Part shown: positions 50,641 to 62,700 of the stretch, in pieces
Layout: each line of letters begins with the position of its first letter
Numbering within the stretch: position 1 is the stretch's first letter
From: Erythrocercus mccallii
Lineage: Eukaryota > Chordata > Aves > Passeriformes > Dicruridae
Length of the DNA: 64,000 bases
Reading direction: 5' to 3'
NCBI GenBank assembly: GCA_013397435.1
Contig: VZRG01000289.1
Span: 310,001-374,000 of the forward strand
Translations under genes and position numbers: made by a program
Notes under the pieces: generated by a model
What the model was told of the DNA's origin: nothing
What the model saw: the letters and a program-made list of their open reading frames with translations, nothing else
Databases searched by the model: none

Positions 50641-51464
50641 TAGCACTAATTGGCCCCCATGTGGACATGCTGTAAAGTCCATATACTAAAATTAATGTTT
50701 TTCTGGACTTTGTAAGGCATAAGCATGCACTTCATTGAGGCTTGTGCCTAAAGGGTGAGCTGGGCTTGGGAAACATCCAGATTTAAGTGCTGGCTAAACC
50801 TAGGTATTGAAATAGAATAATAGTCGTGTTTTGTGTATTGGCCACACAGAAAAGATTTTTTCCAATATTTTTAATTCTACAAACTGGCCTTTTGATATTT
50901 TCTTTTTGAGACCATATGCTTACTTGTCAACCAGAAATAATTTCATGATACACACTGAGTAGCAGAGTTCATCTGTCTTTCAAGTCTGTATGAGCAGAAA
51001 AAATGGAGTCAAGTGTTTGTTCTTTTCATTGGATTTTTCTTTTTGTTGTTGTTTTCAAAACATGGGGCACGGAATTCTCTTACATCTTTTTTGTCCAGTA
51101 CTGAACATGACCTAGGGGTTGAAACATGAGATCTACAATGTACTGAGTTTGCGTCACCTGCAGCAGTATCAACAATTAATTATTTCCTTTAAAAAGAATT
51201 ATTTTTATGTTTATGTTTGTATTAATTTCTTATACTGTTGTCTGACTTTTTTGCATGGGCTGTCATGTGTGTAATTTTTTTGAGAAGATAGAAAATCAGA
51301 AGTGTGAGTCTTTAGAAATAAAACCTTGTTACTGGACTGTTTTCCACATAATCAACAAAATTGGGACTTCTGTTTTTACCTCACAGCTGTAATCGTGTCT
51401 GAATTTATGTTATCCATTAAGTTTTGGTCTGTTTTGATTTGTTTCTTTTTCTCCATTTTCTGCC

Positions 51465-51545
51465 TGTGTGCATGCATGCATACACACATACACACCTTCT
51501 TCGACCGGTACTCAAACGTTTACGTACACACACCCACACACTACT
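51465..51545. repeat. Imperfect (CA)n / (GCAT)n tract
   Basis: Three GCAT units are followed by interrupted CA repeats and a CpG-containing middle (tcgaccgg, aacg, tacg), then more CA repeats up to 51543. Overlapping frames that cross it encode His/Thr-rich repeats and are artefacts. Confidence 0.85.
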
Positions 51546-51599
51546 ACAGGTAAAATACCATTTATTTTCCCAGTGCACACAGCATGGCCTAAATCCTAT

Positions 51600-52290
51600 A
51601 TATGCAGTGAATCCCTGGTATGTTGGGGAAATGTGCCTGAGCTCTGCAAGCAGGGTGATGTTGACATTAGCTTCTCCTGCAGTGAATTCACCTGTGGGGT
51701 TTTTCCCCAGAGGGTAAAACCCACAAAAGCCTGAAGCAGTATTATCTTTATGTTAAACAGCGCACTGCAGTATGTTCAATTTATTTTGTGTGCAGGCAGT
51801 AACAGGACCCTGGATAAAGAGAAGAAAAGCAAGGGCTTTTTGTTGCATGATTTTCCTCCCTCTCCCAATGGTTCCCCTTTACATTTGAAAAGCAGCAGCA
51901 GGTGTTTGTTTTGTTTGACACCTCACTGGAAGGGTCCGCAGCATGAGTTGAGTAAGGTGTGTTGCTACAGTACCAAAGGACTTTTGCATGTGTATGTGTG
52001 TGACATTGGAGGAGACAGCTACAGCTTGTTAGTGATGATACCCTATTTACAAGAGGCTCACCAGGGTAGCAAAAAGGATTTCAGCTCTAGTTTGGGATGC
52101 TGGCACAAGATGCTCCCAGGCTATGTTGTGCTGCCCTGTTGGACAGTGTTGCTGTCATGGCTGTCCTTCCCTCATTCCTGGAGGTACTGGGGATCTCCAG
52201 GGAGCACCATCTTTGTGAGAATGAGGACTATGGCACTGCAGGATGCAACCTGAGTGTTAATGGGTCAGTGAGTGACAGCTGAGCCTTCTC
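51600..52290. other. GC-richer unclassified block with a 167-codon frame
   Basis: The plus-strand frame 51750-52253 stays open for 167 codons. The product is Ser/Leu/Cys-rich and I recognise no domain. An acceptor-like ttagcttctcctgcag ends near 51682, and 'gtgtgcag' near 51797. Base composition is closer to coding than the flanks, but no codon or family evidence supports a gene. Alternatives are an unrecognised old repeat, an exon of a non-coding RNA, or a chance frame. Confidence 0.15.
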
Positions 52291-52429
52291 TCTGAGGTAC
52301 TGAGCTGGCTATCACTGCCAGGAGCACAAGGTCTAGACAGTGAAGTGTGCCAATTTAATTTTGTCACATGTGGCTGGGTTGTACAGACATGGCTGTTTCT
52401 AGAACTCTTTGGCTATGCTAAAACTGATT

Positions 52430-52760
52430 CAGACCACAATGCAACATTTAAGGATGCTAATTAGAAAATAATTGTGCTGGGTTGTACAGATTTTGCCATC
52501 GTAATATATCTTAAAGGCCCCTATAGAATGGGAAAGAAGGTATTTTAATGCACTTTGCATGCAAAATGAGGCACTAGATTTTGTGATTTGTAACAAAGCA
52601 GAGTACAGCCGCCATCCTCCAGTAAATCAGGAAGCAAAAATAGTTCTTAAGGAGTTAGTATTCTGCTTTATTTGCTAATTAAAATGGGGTTTGGAACTGC
52701 TCTTCAAAATGATTGCTCTAATTAATTCGTTGCTCTTTTGCAGTTCTACCATCTATGCCA
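52430..52760. promoter_or_regulatory. Candidate conserved enhancer (homeodomain/octamer motifs)
   Basis: TAATTA cores occur at 52458-52463, 52676-52681 and 52719-52726. A perfect 12-bp palindrome TTTGCATGCAAA at 52554-52565 contains octamer-type ATGCAAA half sites in both directions. The stretch lacks repeats and open frames. This density of POU/homeodomain cores resembles neural or developmental enhancers in vertebrate gene deserts. Conservation is not tested. Confidence 0.3.
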
Positions 52761-55700
52761 TCTGAATACAAGGCAATCCCTTGTGCTTCTCTAAAGCATG
52801 GCGGCCAACAGGGCATCCTTCCTTTTCTCTGAACTGCAGGCTTTATTGCTTGTCAGTGTTTAATAAAATGTCTATTTTATACCAGGGCTACAAAGTCATC
52901 CATATACACACTATCACAAATTTATTTCCAATAAAATGCAAGTATAAATCCACATTTTTAATTAACATCAAATATTTGTTTAACTTAGGCAGAATTAAAA
53001 GAAAAGCAAATGATCACTTTTATAAGGCCAGTGACAGATTTTAGCTTTAATTACCTCTAAAGCTTAATAAAAGATAGTGAGTATTGTAATTGCTATTCCT
53101 GTCACTGTGATATAATCTTTCATTTCATGGTTAATGGATGATACTTAAGGTCGTTCCTACAGTTGCCTTTAAAATATTGCCTGCAGTATTGGCACGACTG
53201 TGCAGAGCACCAGATATCATGTATGAAAAGGGGACTAAGGGGTGAAGTGTGGAAGGAGATGCATTCATTTTACATTCCTTAGAGTGGCCAAAAGTTTGAA
53301 AATTATTCAGATCAGTCAGGATACAGATTTAAGGAGGCGTAATTGAAATATTGATTGTGAATATATTACCTTATAGAGGTAGCCTTGTGTTTTCTTAAAC
53401 ATATCCAGCTATCTGTGCATACATTTATATTATTCACAGGTTTCAGTGAAGAATTTAATACCACAAGGTCTGCTTGCAAACTGTTGAAGTCAGTGGCTTG
53501 TTCAATACAGGAAGATGTTCTTTTTATTGTTTGTTATTTGTATTGGAAAATTTGAATGGAAGAAAAAATAAATAATGGATCTGGAACTGAAGTTCACTGA
53601 CAAAAGCAATCACTAAAAAAATCATTGGAAAAAATCAGTATAGTAAGAGATTCTAGATGATTTAAAAACCTTTTTGATCAAATCTGCAATACTTGCAAGT
53701 AGTAGCATGATCCCACAAGTATCACTGGAGTGACCTCACCTATATTTGGAAAAGAAGTGTGAATCCCTCATGTCTTACACTGTTTGATTAGTTGAATTTG
53801 CCATAGCTGACAGGAAAGTTTTAAACTCTTCAAATTTTCATTATCAGCATATTTAGAACTAACCTCTATTTACTTAAGGTGTGTCTAAATGACCATGATT
53901 ACATCCTGTTGTATTTTAAATAATTTAAGATATTAAAGATGAATGGTCCTAAATTTAATTTTGTGAGGCTTTTTATGCCTTCAAGCTTGAGCTGTGTCAG
54001 GGTAGTGGCTTTTGATTACGTTTTGTGCAATATCTGGATCCAGGGTGTTATGAGCACTATATTAAATATTGAATAACTGTAGCAAAAATCCATTTTTCAG
54101 GAAAACATTTCTGCAAACCCAAACCTCCAAGCTGTTTCAAGTTTGTCTCTCCACATTTATTTGATTGGTCATTAAAAAAAAGTAAATATGGAAATAGCAT
54201 GGAAATACTTGGGTACTCTTTGGTTAAGAAATTTCCATCAGAAACAGTATATTAGTAAATAATAAATCATGGGAAGGAACCAGCACTTTCTTTTCTTGCC
54301 CGTCTGTCTTTTCAACAGCAATCCAATATCAAACAAATGTTTTTAAAGTTTTCTTCCTTAAAATTGAGCAGGCAGACTTAATGGCCCCTACAGGTCCCAT
54401 AAAACCAATCTCTGGGAACCGAGGCAGAGCTTGGCCTGTCTCCAGTGTGCAGGTTTTCTCTAGCAGAGGGCCTCCTCTCTGCTGGGCACATGCTGATTCT
54501 TCCTGGGACAAGGTCCTTCCTGTTTGTGGGAACTACACTCCATCCATTTTTGTATGTCATTCACGCTCATCTTGCTCACCTCCACCAGATTGTCTTTTCA
54601 GCTCAGTACTAAATTCTTTCTTGCTCCATTTTTTTCCTCTTAATGATTTATTAAAATAATGACCCACATTTTCACAGCTGAGTGTTTGCAGCTTGCAAAT
54701 GGTTGCAAGTACTTAGCCTTTATTTTTGTGCCTTATAACATTGTGATTTACTGCTGTAATAGTTATTTTCCCCACATCTGGAATATAGGCTTGCACACTC
54801 ACATCTTCATGATCCTATACATTAACATTTGCAATTCCTTTGCATTTCACTCCCACTACCCAGCAGTTTTGTAGCTATGCATTTGCAAAATACTACTCTG
54901 ACAACAACAAAATCTTTTTCAGTTAATTCTGTATTTTAAAATAGGAAAAGAAAAATTTCTCTTGGTGGTAGTAAGAGGGGAAAAAAAATCCATGTGCATC
55001 CTAATTTCACTGCATTATTGTCATTCCTAACTACCTGTCATCTCTCTGCGCCTGTCAAAATCTGATTATTTTCTCTGTTGTCCATCCTTATTTTAATGAT
55101 CTTTGGAGGTGCTTCCTGACACAGAAGGTAACTAATTCAAGTGTTTTTCTCCTGCATAAGCAGCATCTGCTGATTCTTCTACCTGGTAAAACAAATATGT
55201 TTGTGGAAAAAGGCAAGAGTGTCTAGAAGGTAAAACACAAAGTCCTACCAGTCTGAGTACTGATGAGATATCTTCTGGCAAATGTGTGAGATGGAGAGGA
55301 GTGCAGTGGGAGAGCCTGGTGGTATGGAGAGATAGCTGAAACAAGCAGATGGCTTAAAGGAAGCTGAGAAAGGCTGTTAGCACATAAAGCAGCAGACACT
55401 TGATGATGAATTGCCATTTTGAGTTGCTAGTTTTGTCTTCCTTATTTAGCTAACTACTGTTCCAATAATGACTTATATAATAGCTTCCCTGGGAAGACTT
55501 CTACATCTCCTTTCATTGGAGGCATCTTTTTTATAGAATGAAAGCACAGACTTAAAAAATCAGTAAGGTCTAATACAAGGAAAGGAAAAAAACCTGGGAT
55601 GAGAGAAAGGTAATTATGTAACTTGCTTCCTTTTCCTCTAATCAAAGAAAAGTCATTCATTGCCCTATCAATGGCAAAAAAGGCCTATGAGTCCAAAGAA

Positions 55701-56320
55701 GGAAGTCCAAATGTCCAGGCTGCTCAGGTTATATTATCTGCACCTGTGCCAGAGGTAACTTATCCCAGTCCGGTGTTTGTGTCCTGGACATAGGCTCTAT
55801 ATCACCCCAAGCTCTTCATGTCTTGCTGCTTAAGATATCTCATTACAGCAGTAGACCTGTCCATTACTTCTCATCTGACTTTTGGTAGACCCCTTAATTT
55901 ATTCTTAGCTTTAGTTTCCCTGCCTGTGAATTCCAGCTTATAGTTCTTAACTGACCTCAGAGCAACATATGTGAGAGGTAGAGCTTCTTACAATGTGTCA
56001 AGTAATATAGTAATTATGAAGAACACTCAAGGACAAGGCATCTTCTCAAAGCAGGACACAAAGATTGCATTTTGCATGGAGGTAGAGGGCCAGGCTGATT
56101 CCTCCAGCAGGTCAGTCCTGCATCATCAGCCCATGGCAGGAGAGATGCTCTTTTCAAGTAGTTGTCCCCATCAGACAGTCTGGGCAAAATATGGCAGGTG
56201 TATGTGTGGCAGTCACTGCTTACTTGGACAAGAGTGATCCAAGGCATATTTCAGAAAGCTCCAAAACTTGTGAATTCATGTGACTGGGCCTGTGCTGAGT
56301 CTTCACACAAGTCGTGTAAG
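52761..56320. other. Unique non-coding sequence
   Basis: No gene, RNA or dispersed repeat is recognised. Frames are all under about 95 codons on both strands and resemble no known protein. Confidence 0.5.
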
Positions 56321-56324
56321 TTGT

Positions 56325-56769
56325 TTGGTGTCTCCAAAGATGAGCAAAGATACTGGTGAAGGGTCTGGAGCACAAGTCCTGTGAGGAGCAGCTGAAGGAG
56401 CTGGGGGTGTTTAACCTGGAGAAAAGGAGCCTCAGCAGGACCTTATTATTCTCTACAATTCTGTGTAAGAGCAAGGTGGGGCCCAGTGTCTCCTCCCAGG
56501 TAACAGTAGGACAACAGGAAACAGCTTCGAGTTTCAACAGGACATAGATTGGATATTAGGAAGAGTTTCTTCCCTGAAAGGGTAATTAGTCATTGGAACA
56601 GGCCGCCCAGGAAAATGGTGGAAACATCATCCCTGGAAGTGTTCAAAAATCATGTGGATCTGGTGCTTAGAGACAGGGTTTTTGCGATGAACTTGGCAGT
56701 GATGGGTTAAGGGTTGGACTCAATGATCTCAGGGCTCTTTTCCAACTGTAATGATTCCATGATTCAATG
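56325..56769 (+). mobile_element. CR1 LINE 3' end (plus)
   Basis: The sense CR1 3' region is readable in order: 'gatactggtgaagggtctgg', 'agcagctgaaggagctggg', 'acctggagaaaaggagcctc', 'ggatattaggaagagtttct', 'ttggaacaggccgcccagga', 'ttggactcaatgatctcagg', ending in the octamer-type tail 'atgattccatgattcaatg'. The copy is 5'-truncated and carries stops and indels. Short frames within it on either strand are CR1 shadows. Confidence 0.95.
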
Positions 56770-57430
56770 AAATACATCCTGAATTTGACATGATGAGTGT
56801 CCTTCACCAGTTATCTAACAATGGGCTGGTTCTGGTTTCTAAGAGAACAGTAAGATACTGGTGTGCTGCAAGGCAGAAACACATGAAGCCCTTGGGAACC
56901 TGGCAGTGTATTCTTTGGTTTCGTTTTTGCTAAGTACTTCGGTTTAATGTTATTCCATAACATCTATTCATTACTGCTAATGAACATAGAAATGATAATG
57001 AAGATGTAGCTCCAATTTCCTACTGTACCTGTAAAGTAGTAATAATTTAAATGAGTCCATGCAAACCACAAAATTACAGCATCACACACTCTCATTGCAA
57101 CATGATTGGATTGCCTCTTTAAATGGTTCATCATCAATCCCAATAAAGGTAAAGTGTGGGTCTAACTGTTGTCTTGAATCCAATAGTTTAATTTTATTGC
57201 CTCAGTAGCAGCTGTTTAAGTGCCCCTTACTCTACCACTCACTGCTGTGATATGCCTTTCTGATAAAGGAATTTCATCAAACCTGCCAGGATTCTGCTCC
57301 AGCCCACCAGAAGGAATACTCTCAGGTTTAGAACTACACAGATTATTCAGAGGGACATAAATGAGTAAAGGAGGTGTGAATGTCCCTATTTCCCCTGAAC
57401 TTAATTAAAATTCAACAGAAAAAAATAATA
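56770..57430. other. Unique non-coding sequence
   Basis: Nothing recognisable. The part at 57100-57270 has even composition but no specific motif support. Confidence 0.5.
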
Positions 57431-57431
57431 T

Positions 57432-57620
57432 TAGAATCATAGAATAATCTGAGGAAGGTTATTCTATTGAAGGGACCACAAAGAGACCTTCTATTGGAAG
57501 GGGCTCACAAAGATTATCAAGTCCAGCTACTGGGAATATTTGCCAGTAGTTCTCAAGTTATCCAAGCATCCACAAGCCATTACTTTCATGAAGGAAAGGC
57601 ATGCCAGGGTCAGAAAAATC
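57432..57620 (-). mobile_element. Diverged CR1 3' tail with internal duplication (minus)
   Basis: The left edge 'gaatcatagaataatctgag' is a CR1 3' terminus in antisense. The block 'ttctattgaagggaccacaa' (about 57462) is repeated about 26 bp later as 'ttctattggaaggggctcac' (about 57489), a local direct duplication. It continues with 'aagattatcaagtccagc', equivalent to the CR1 'agatcatcaagtccaac'. Beyond about 57560 the resemblance fades. No tRNA head is seen, so it is CR1 rather than the composite SINE. Confidence 0.75.
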
Positions 57621-58589
57621 TGGAAACTCAAGACCACTTTGGAAGTCTTCTAAAAATATCTATGTACTAGTGAACCCTAAGTGAAGAATTTTCTGTTCTA
57701 GATGGCTGTTAACTGCCAGAAAATTCCTGGAGTGGACATCATTACTGAAAATTCAAGAAAATATTTAAGAAAAAAATCAATGAGGCATTTAATGTAGTCA
57801 AATTTCAAACTGAAAGACAAAAATGGAACCGTAAATACATGTTTTCAGGACCCAGAGTTCTATTCATTTAATATTTTTTATCAGGTGAATTTTATCAGTA
57901 GGCAGGAACCAATTCTATCTGATACTCTGAGAATATAAATGTCATAACTTCTAATTATTGTAATTTTTGTTCCAATTTCAGTACATTATTTGAAGTAAGA
58001 AACTCTGCTTATGTCTTAAAAAGGGAAAAAACCCACATAGGGAAATTGAAGCTGATCAAAACAAAGGTAAAAAGTGCAAATTACTTTGCAGTGTTCTAAT
58101 GCAGTTTTTGAAAGCTCTTATATAACCCATACTCAAGCAAAACTCCTTTTTTCCCACTTCAAATATTTTTTTAGTGGAAAATTTACATTTATTTTGATTT
58201 AAAATCCACTTCACTATGGTGGCTGGGGATTTGTAAGAATGCATACTATGGAAATATTTCTTTGTAATTTCTGGGCCTGAGTTGATGCAGAATGAAAAAT
58301 TGCTTCCTTTCTCTTTCATATCATTTGCAACAAAAAAGGTGCTGTTCACTATGGACACATGATGGGCACTCTGGAAAGTAGGGAAATGCAAGGAATATTT
58401 CATTGGATGACTAGGCCTTTTCTGGCTACCTATCTTGGAACACAACTCTGACCCTATAGTGCAGAATTTCAAGTTTTAAACGCCCTACTGTTCCACCTAA
58501 GAGGAATTTTAGATGTATTTTGGTGCACGTCAGGAGTATTTTGAAGAAGGAAACCCTCATTTAAATGGAAATGGATGGCAGTCCTATAT
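57621..58589. other. Unique non-coding sequence
   Basis: It contains a 138-codon minus-strand frame (58056-58472) rich in Lys, Ser and Phe with no recognisable motif. AT-rich DNA of this kind produces such frames by chance, so I do not call a gene. Confidence 0.45.
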
Positions 58590-58840
58590 CCCACTTGATG
58601 GAGCAGCTTTAACTGCATACCTTTTGATTGTGTGCAATAATGAAAGATCTTTATAGTTTTATTTTTATGTATTATTTCCCAGCTAACTTAATTTATGAGA
58701 ACATTGATCGTTTATTGTTCAAGTGCGTATGAAATGCCAGTAATGCACTGCCACAGTGTTTCCCAGAAAATGTATTTTTGCTTTGTTTTCTAAAATTAAA
58801 ATTATTAATATTCCATGAGACTAAAATATAATGTTGTTCT
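58590..58840. promoter_or_regulatory. Possible conserved sequence upstream of a putative exon
   Basis: 'ctgcataccttttgattgtg', 'gaacattgatcgtttattg' and 'cagtaatgcactgccacagt' give a repeat-free block of even composition just before two splice-acceptor-like sites. It may be intronic conserved DNA. The support is weak. Confidence 0.2.
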
Positions 58841-58958
58841 TTTGTTTTCAGGAGATTTTCACAAATACTTTATGCCACAAGGAGAATAAATAGAAATAGT
58901 CCCACTACTGCTACTGTACATATTTTATTATAATCTTCTATTGGTTTTCATTTTTCAG

Positions 58959-59153
58959 TCTGGAGTTTTGCAACCTGGATGACAGCGGTTATGCTGATGA
59001 AGTTGTTCAGCTAATTAATATGTAATGAAGTAATAGCTAGGTTTATCTCTGTACTTCCATACTAATGCCCTGTAACGAGGGCTGTTTATAAATAAGCATT
59101 CATGCTGAAAAAAATAGTTTTGTGAACACAAGTCATTTCAGGGAGAAAATAAA
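58959..59153 (+). CDS. Putative 3'-terminal exon (21-residue coding end plus 3' UTR)
   Basis: A pyrimidine-rich acceptor (ttggttttcatttttcag) ends at 58958. From there one frame, entered with one carried base, reads Leu-Glu-Phe-Cys-Asn then LDDSGYADEVVQLINM and stops at TAA 59023-59025. The acidic, balanced composition of this peptide looks like real protein and unlike the Lys/Asn/Ile/Phe-rich chance frames nearby. The other two frames close earlier. A poly(A) signal AATAAA lies 123 bases after the stop, at 59148-59153. A second acceptor-like site (ttcttttgttttcag) ends at 58851 and would, in the same entry phase, give a different 26-codon end. I do not recognise the protein. If real, it belongs to a gene whose other exons lie upstream, possibly outside the window. 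A conserved non-coding element or chance is the alternative. Confidence 0.28.
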
Positions 59154-59740
59154 CTAATGCATCAAGGTTGATGAAAAACAAACCCAACAAATATTTTGGT
59201 GTGAATATAAACTTTTATCCTGACAGGCTTTATCATTGTCCTTTAGACAAGTGTAACACAACACCTCTGGAAAATCCACAAAAAGAACTGTTTATAGAAA
59301 ATCCTGTTAACCACCTCTCTCTGTGGCTTCTTCCAGGGACCAATGAATTTGTGTCTGTACTTGAGACAAAGTCTAATAAATTGAATTTTAAGGTCTCTGG
59401 TGGTTTCCACAGCATTCCACACATCTATCTTGTTTAGTAGGCTTTAAGTGTGTGCTTTAAGACAATGATCAGGAAATGCCAATATTGCTGGCATGAAAAT
59501 AATTGACACTTAAAATAATTTGCTAAATGCCACTGAATTGGGTAATTTAGCATATGATACTGTAAATATTTGAGACTTTTCTAGGCAAATGTCTAAGCAC
59601 AGGACTTTCTCCCTGTAATTAAGAAATTATTTTACTTATAATTTTAATTTTTTTTACTTTTTTAATTTTAATAGGAGAGGAGATATTTGTTACTTTTTCA
59701 TAATCATGACATGATTTTTGTCATACTAATAAATAATTTT

Positions 59741-59776
59741 GAAAATTTAGCAAAATTTAGCAAAATTTAGCAAAAC
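59741..59776. repeat. 10-bp tandem repeat (caaaatttag)n
   Basis: About 3.5 copies of a 10-base unit, with the first copy differing by one base (gaaaatttag). Confidence 0.92.
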
Positions 59777-62700
59777 TATAAGAAGATATTTCACTATAAA
59801 TGTCAATATTATTAAGTTCATGGCTTCTTATTTTCTGGTCTTACTGGGGTCTTTGGTGACATTACATTTCTTCCTTTCCCTTATTTATTTGACTTGCAAA
59901 AAGTGCATTTTCTTAGTGTAAGCATTTGGATTTTTAAATTCTTATCTTACAATTCTTTTTTTTTTTTGGAAGAAGATATCTTTTCTGTGAATGTACTTTC
60001 CAGAAATTTAGCTTTCAGGGAAAATAAACCAAAACTGTAGAGAGCAATGAGTGAGGTTAGGAGTTGTTTTATCAAATCTATAGCATATTAATGAATTTAT
60101 TAAGAAAATATTTTCCCAGATTCCTAATGTACTCACTAAATGGAACTAAAACACTTTCAGGCTTGATTTTCAATGGGGTTTCATTGTGTTCACTCTAATT
60201 GTCTGATTTTTATTTTACAGTGCACAAAATCTCTAGTCTCATTTCCATTATTGTACCACACAGGGACAACCACTTCTCTATTTCTACAAACCTACTAATT
60301 ATTAAGAGCTTCATCTGGTTTCAAAAATGGATTTTAGATTAAGCTACTGTATGAAAAGCTACATGGGTAAATCTATATTATAGATATAAATCTGTAGTTA
60401 AAAGGGGGAATTTTAAACATGCTGTTTCTATGAATCTTTCTCAACATCTACTAAATATGTTACTTTTCCAAGTTAGGCCTTCTGCCCACAATTTTTTTTC
60501 GTGGTTTATTTGGGAGACTTTATTCATAGACATATCCTAAAACACAGCAAAAGTAAATCTTTAAGGGACTCTGTGAAAATCATTGAAAACCTATCCAGAT
60601 CTGTTTTTCACAGTTTTGTCCACCTGATGCAGGAAGTACATGAAAGCTTTGGAAAGGGAAGAGGTGCCTATATGTAGTGATCAGAATAGCTGAAATCACA
60701 AGAACTACAGAAATTCCCTGAGTCAGCAGAACATTTTATTAGAATAATGCAATAAATTCTAGCACTCATCTTTAGTGAGTTTCTAAAGAAGTTTTAATAC
60801 AATCTTTTATGAAATACAGGTTGATTTGATAATCAGCATCACAACATCATTGGATTAGCAACTATCCATCTCCCTAAATTAAGACCAGTTAGGAAATAAA
60901 TTATTAAGAGATGGTGTAGAGCAGGAAAAATATTTTTGTAAACTTTTAAAAATTTTTATATATTTCACAACTAGCAATAAATTGTCCCACCATGCAACTA
61001 TGTCCCACACATTGTGATTCTTCTCTCTGAATAAAATTTGTAAATGTGCCAGTGAGCCTCATCTTGGTTTTGTATGAGAAGCAGATGTAAACTATGTTTG
61101 GGTAGTTTTAAATACTTCTACTGTATCTAAACCAAACTATTTCACCTTTCTAACAGATCTTCTTCTTATACCATTCTTGTTAAATTACAAATAACAGTGA
61201 AACTGCCTCCATCACAAAATTATTTCTTCTTTTTCTGAAGGCAGAATTCAGTGTGTCCATGAGATTTTTCAGCTTTATTCAAATGGCAGTGCTTATCATA
61301 AAGATTTTGCTGAAAGTTTTCACCCCAAATGCCATTTCACTTTCTTTTCACCTCCTTTGAGTATTCTTTCACACCGATAATTTTGTGCTTTCCCGCTGGA
61401 CCATCTCTGGTGTCCATTATTTACGCATTTTTTCAGAACCCTTGAAACCAGGACTGTACAGCTGCTGTCGTGTATTTTATTTTTAGGTTTGTTGCTACTT
61501 CTATTTCATTGTAATAAATTTTATCAGAAGAAAAACAAGGATGATCTTATTAATTAAAATGGAATTTTGGATGACCTTAAGGTGATGACAAAGGGATAAG
61601 CCAGGACATGGAGAGTAAAGGCTGGCATGCTTTACTGGGCTTGTCATACTGGACTCAAGCTTAGTGATACAATGGGCAAGTTTACTAAGCTTCTATTTCA
61701 GTTGTAAGTTCAGAATGTCTTACTTTTATCAGGAAAACTATTGTGTCCTATAATTAAAAGTAAGATTTTTGTAGTCACAGGGTTTCCCTGGAAAGGTTAT
61801 ACTGTCTGCATATGGCACCTTTAAATATAACACTCCTTCATCTCTACTGTTGAGACAGCAGTTGTTCAGTCTCTTAATTCCTTTTAAAAAGCCCTTCAAA
61901 AAACATTAATATGTATAACAATGCCTTTGCTCAGTGCACAAGGGAGCTACTGAAACCTATTCAGTGAGCTGCTGCAGTGAGTAACAGTTCGTAGGAAAGT
62001 ACCTATGTACTTTATGGCTAAGATAAAATATCTGGCTCAGACACAATTTCAAAAGCATGAGGAGCAAGTTAATTGCTGATAGGATGCAGAGAATGCCACC
62101 AGATCGTAGTTTTAATTCAGTGCTGCTAGATGCCTTAGTTTCTTCTCCTTTGGTGGAATTGCTCTCTTCCTGCTTTAGGACACCAAAACAACCTTGGGGT
62201 GAGGTTTTGGTCAGGAGCTGGTTCACCGATTGCACAGCTCCTAAATGGCCAGTGATGCCTTTCTGGTGGCAATAGAGCCCTTCATAAACTCACAGCTCTG
62301 CACATCTATGGTGCCTGTGCCCAGGGACTGCAGTGAGAGGTGTATAGCTAGAGGGTATAAATATTTGTATTCTTTATCTGTGCTTTTAATTTGGTTTGAA
62401 TTTCAAAGCTAAAATTGAAAAAAAAATAATATTAACATCATCTAAGTTAAAATCTTAGCTTTCACTGTTATAATATTTAGTCTGTAGAAAGAAGAGCAAT
62501 GCCAGGCTATGAAAGCCTTGATTATTGTTTTTGTGCTTCCATTTTCTTCAGAATTTCCTTTCTTGAGAGAAGTTAGGAAGTTTCCATGTCTGTCAGCTGA
62601 AGACTTTAAGCAGTCTCAGTTTGGTCCAAATAGCCTGCTTTTCACCAAACCCTGAGAAATAACCAGGCAGCTTCTTGATGAAGCCAAAACCAGGATAGCC

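Noticed and set aside
55880..55935. MIR-like tail ('cttagctttagtttccctgc')
   Set aside because: Only the tail-like phrase is present, without the core or B box; too short to separate from chance.
58056..58472. 138-codon minus-strand open frame
   Set aside because: Lys/Ser/Phe-rich with no motif. It lies near the putative plus-strand exon but shows no independent gene signal.
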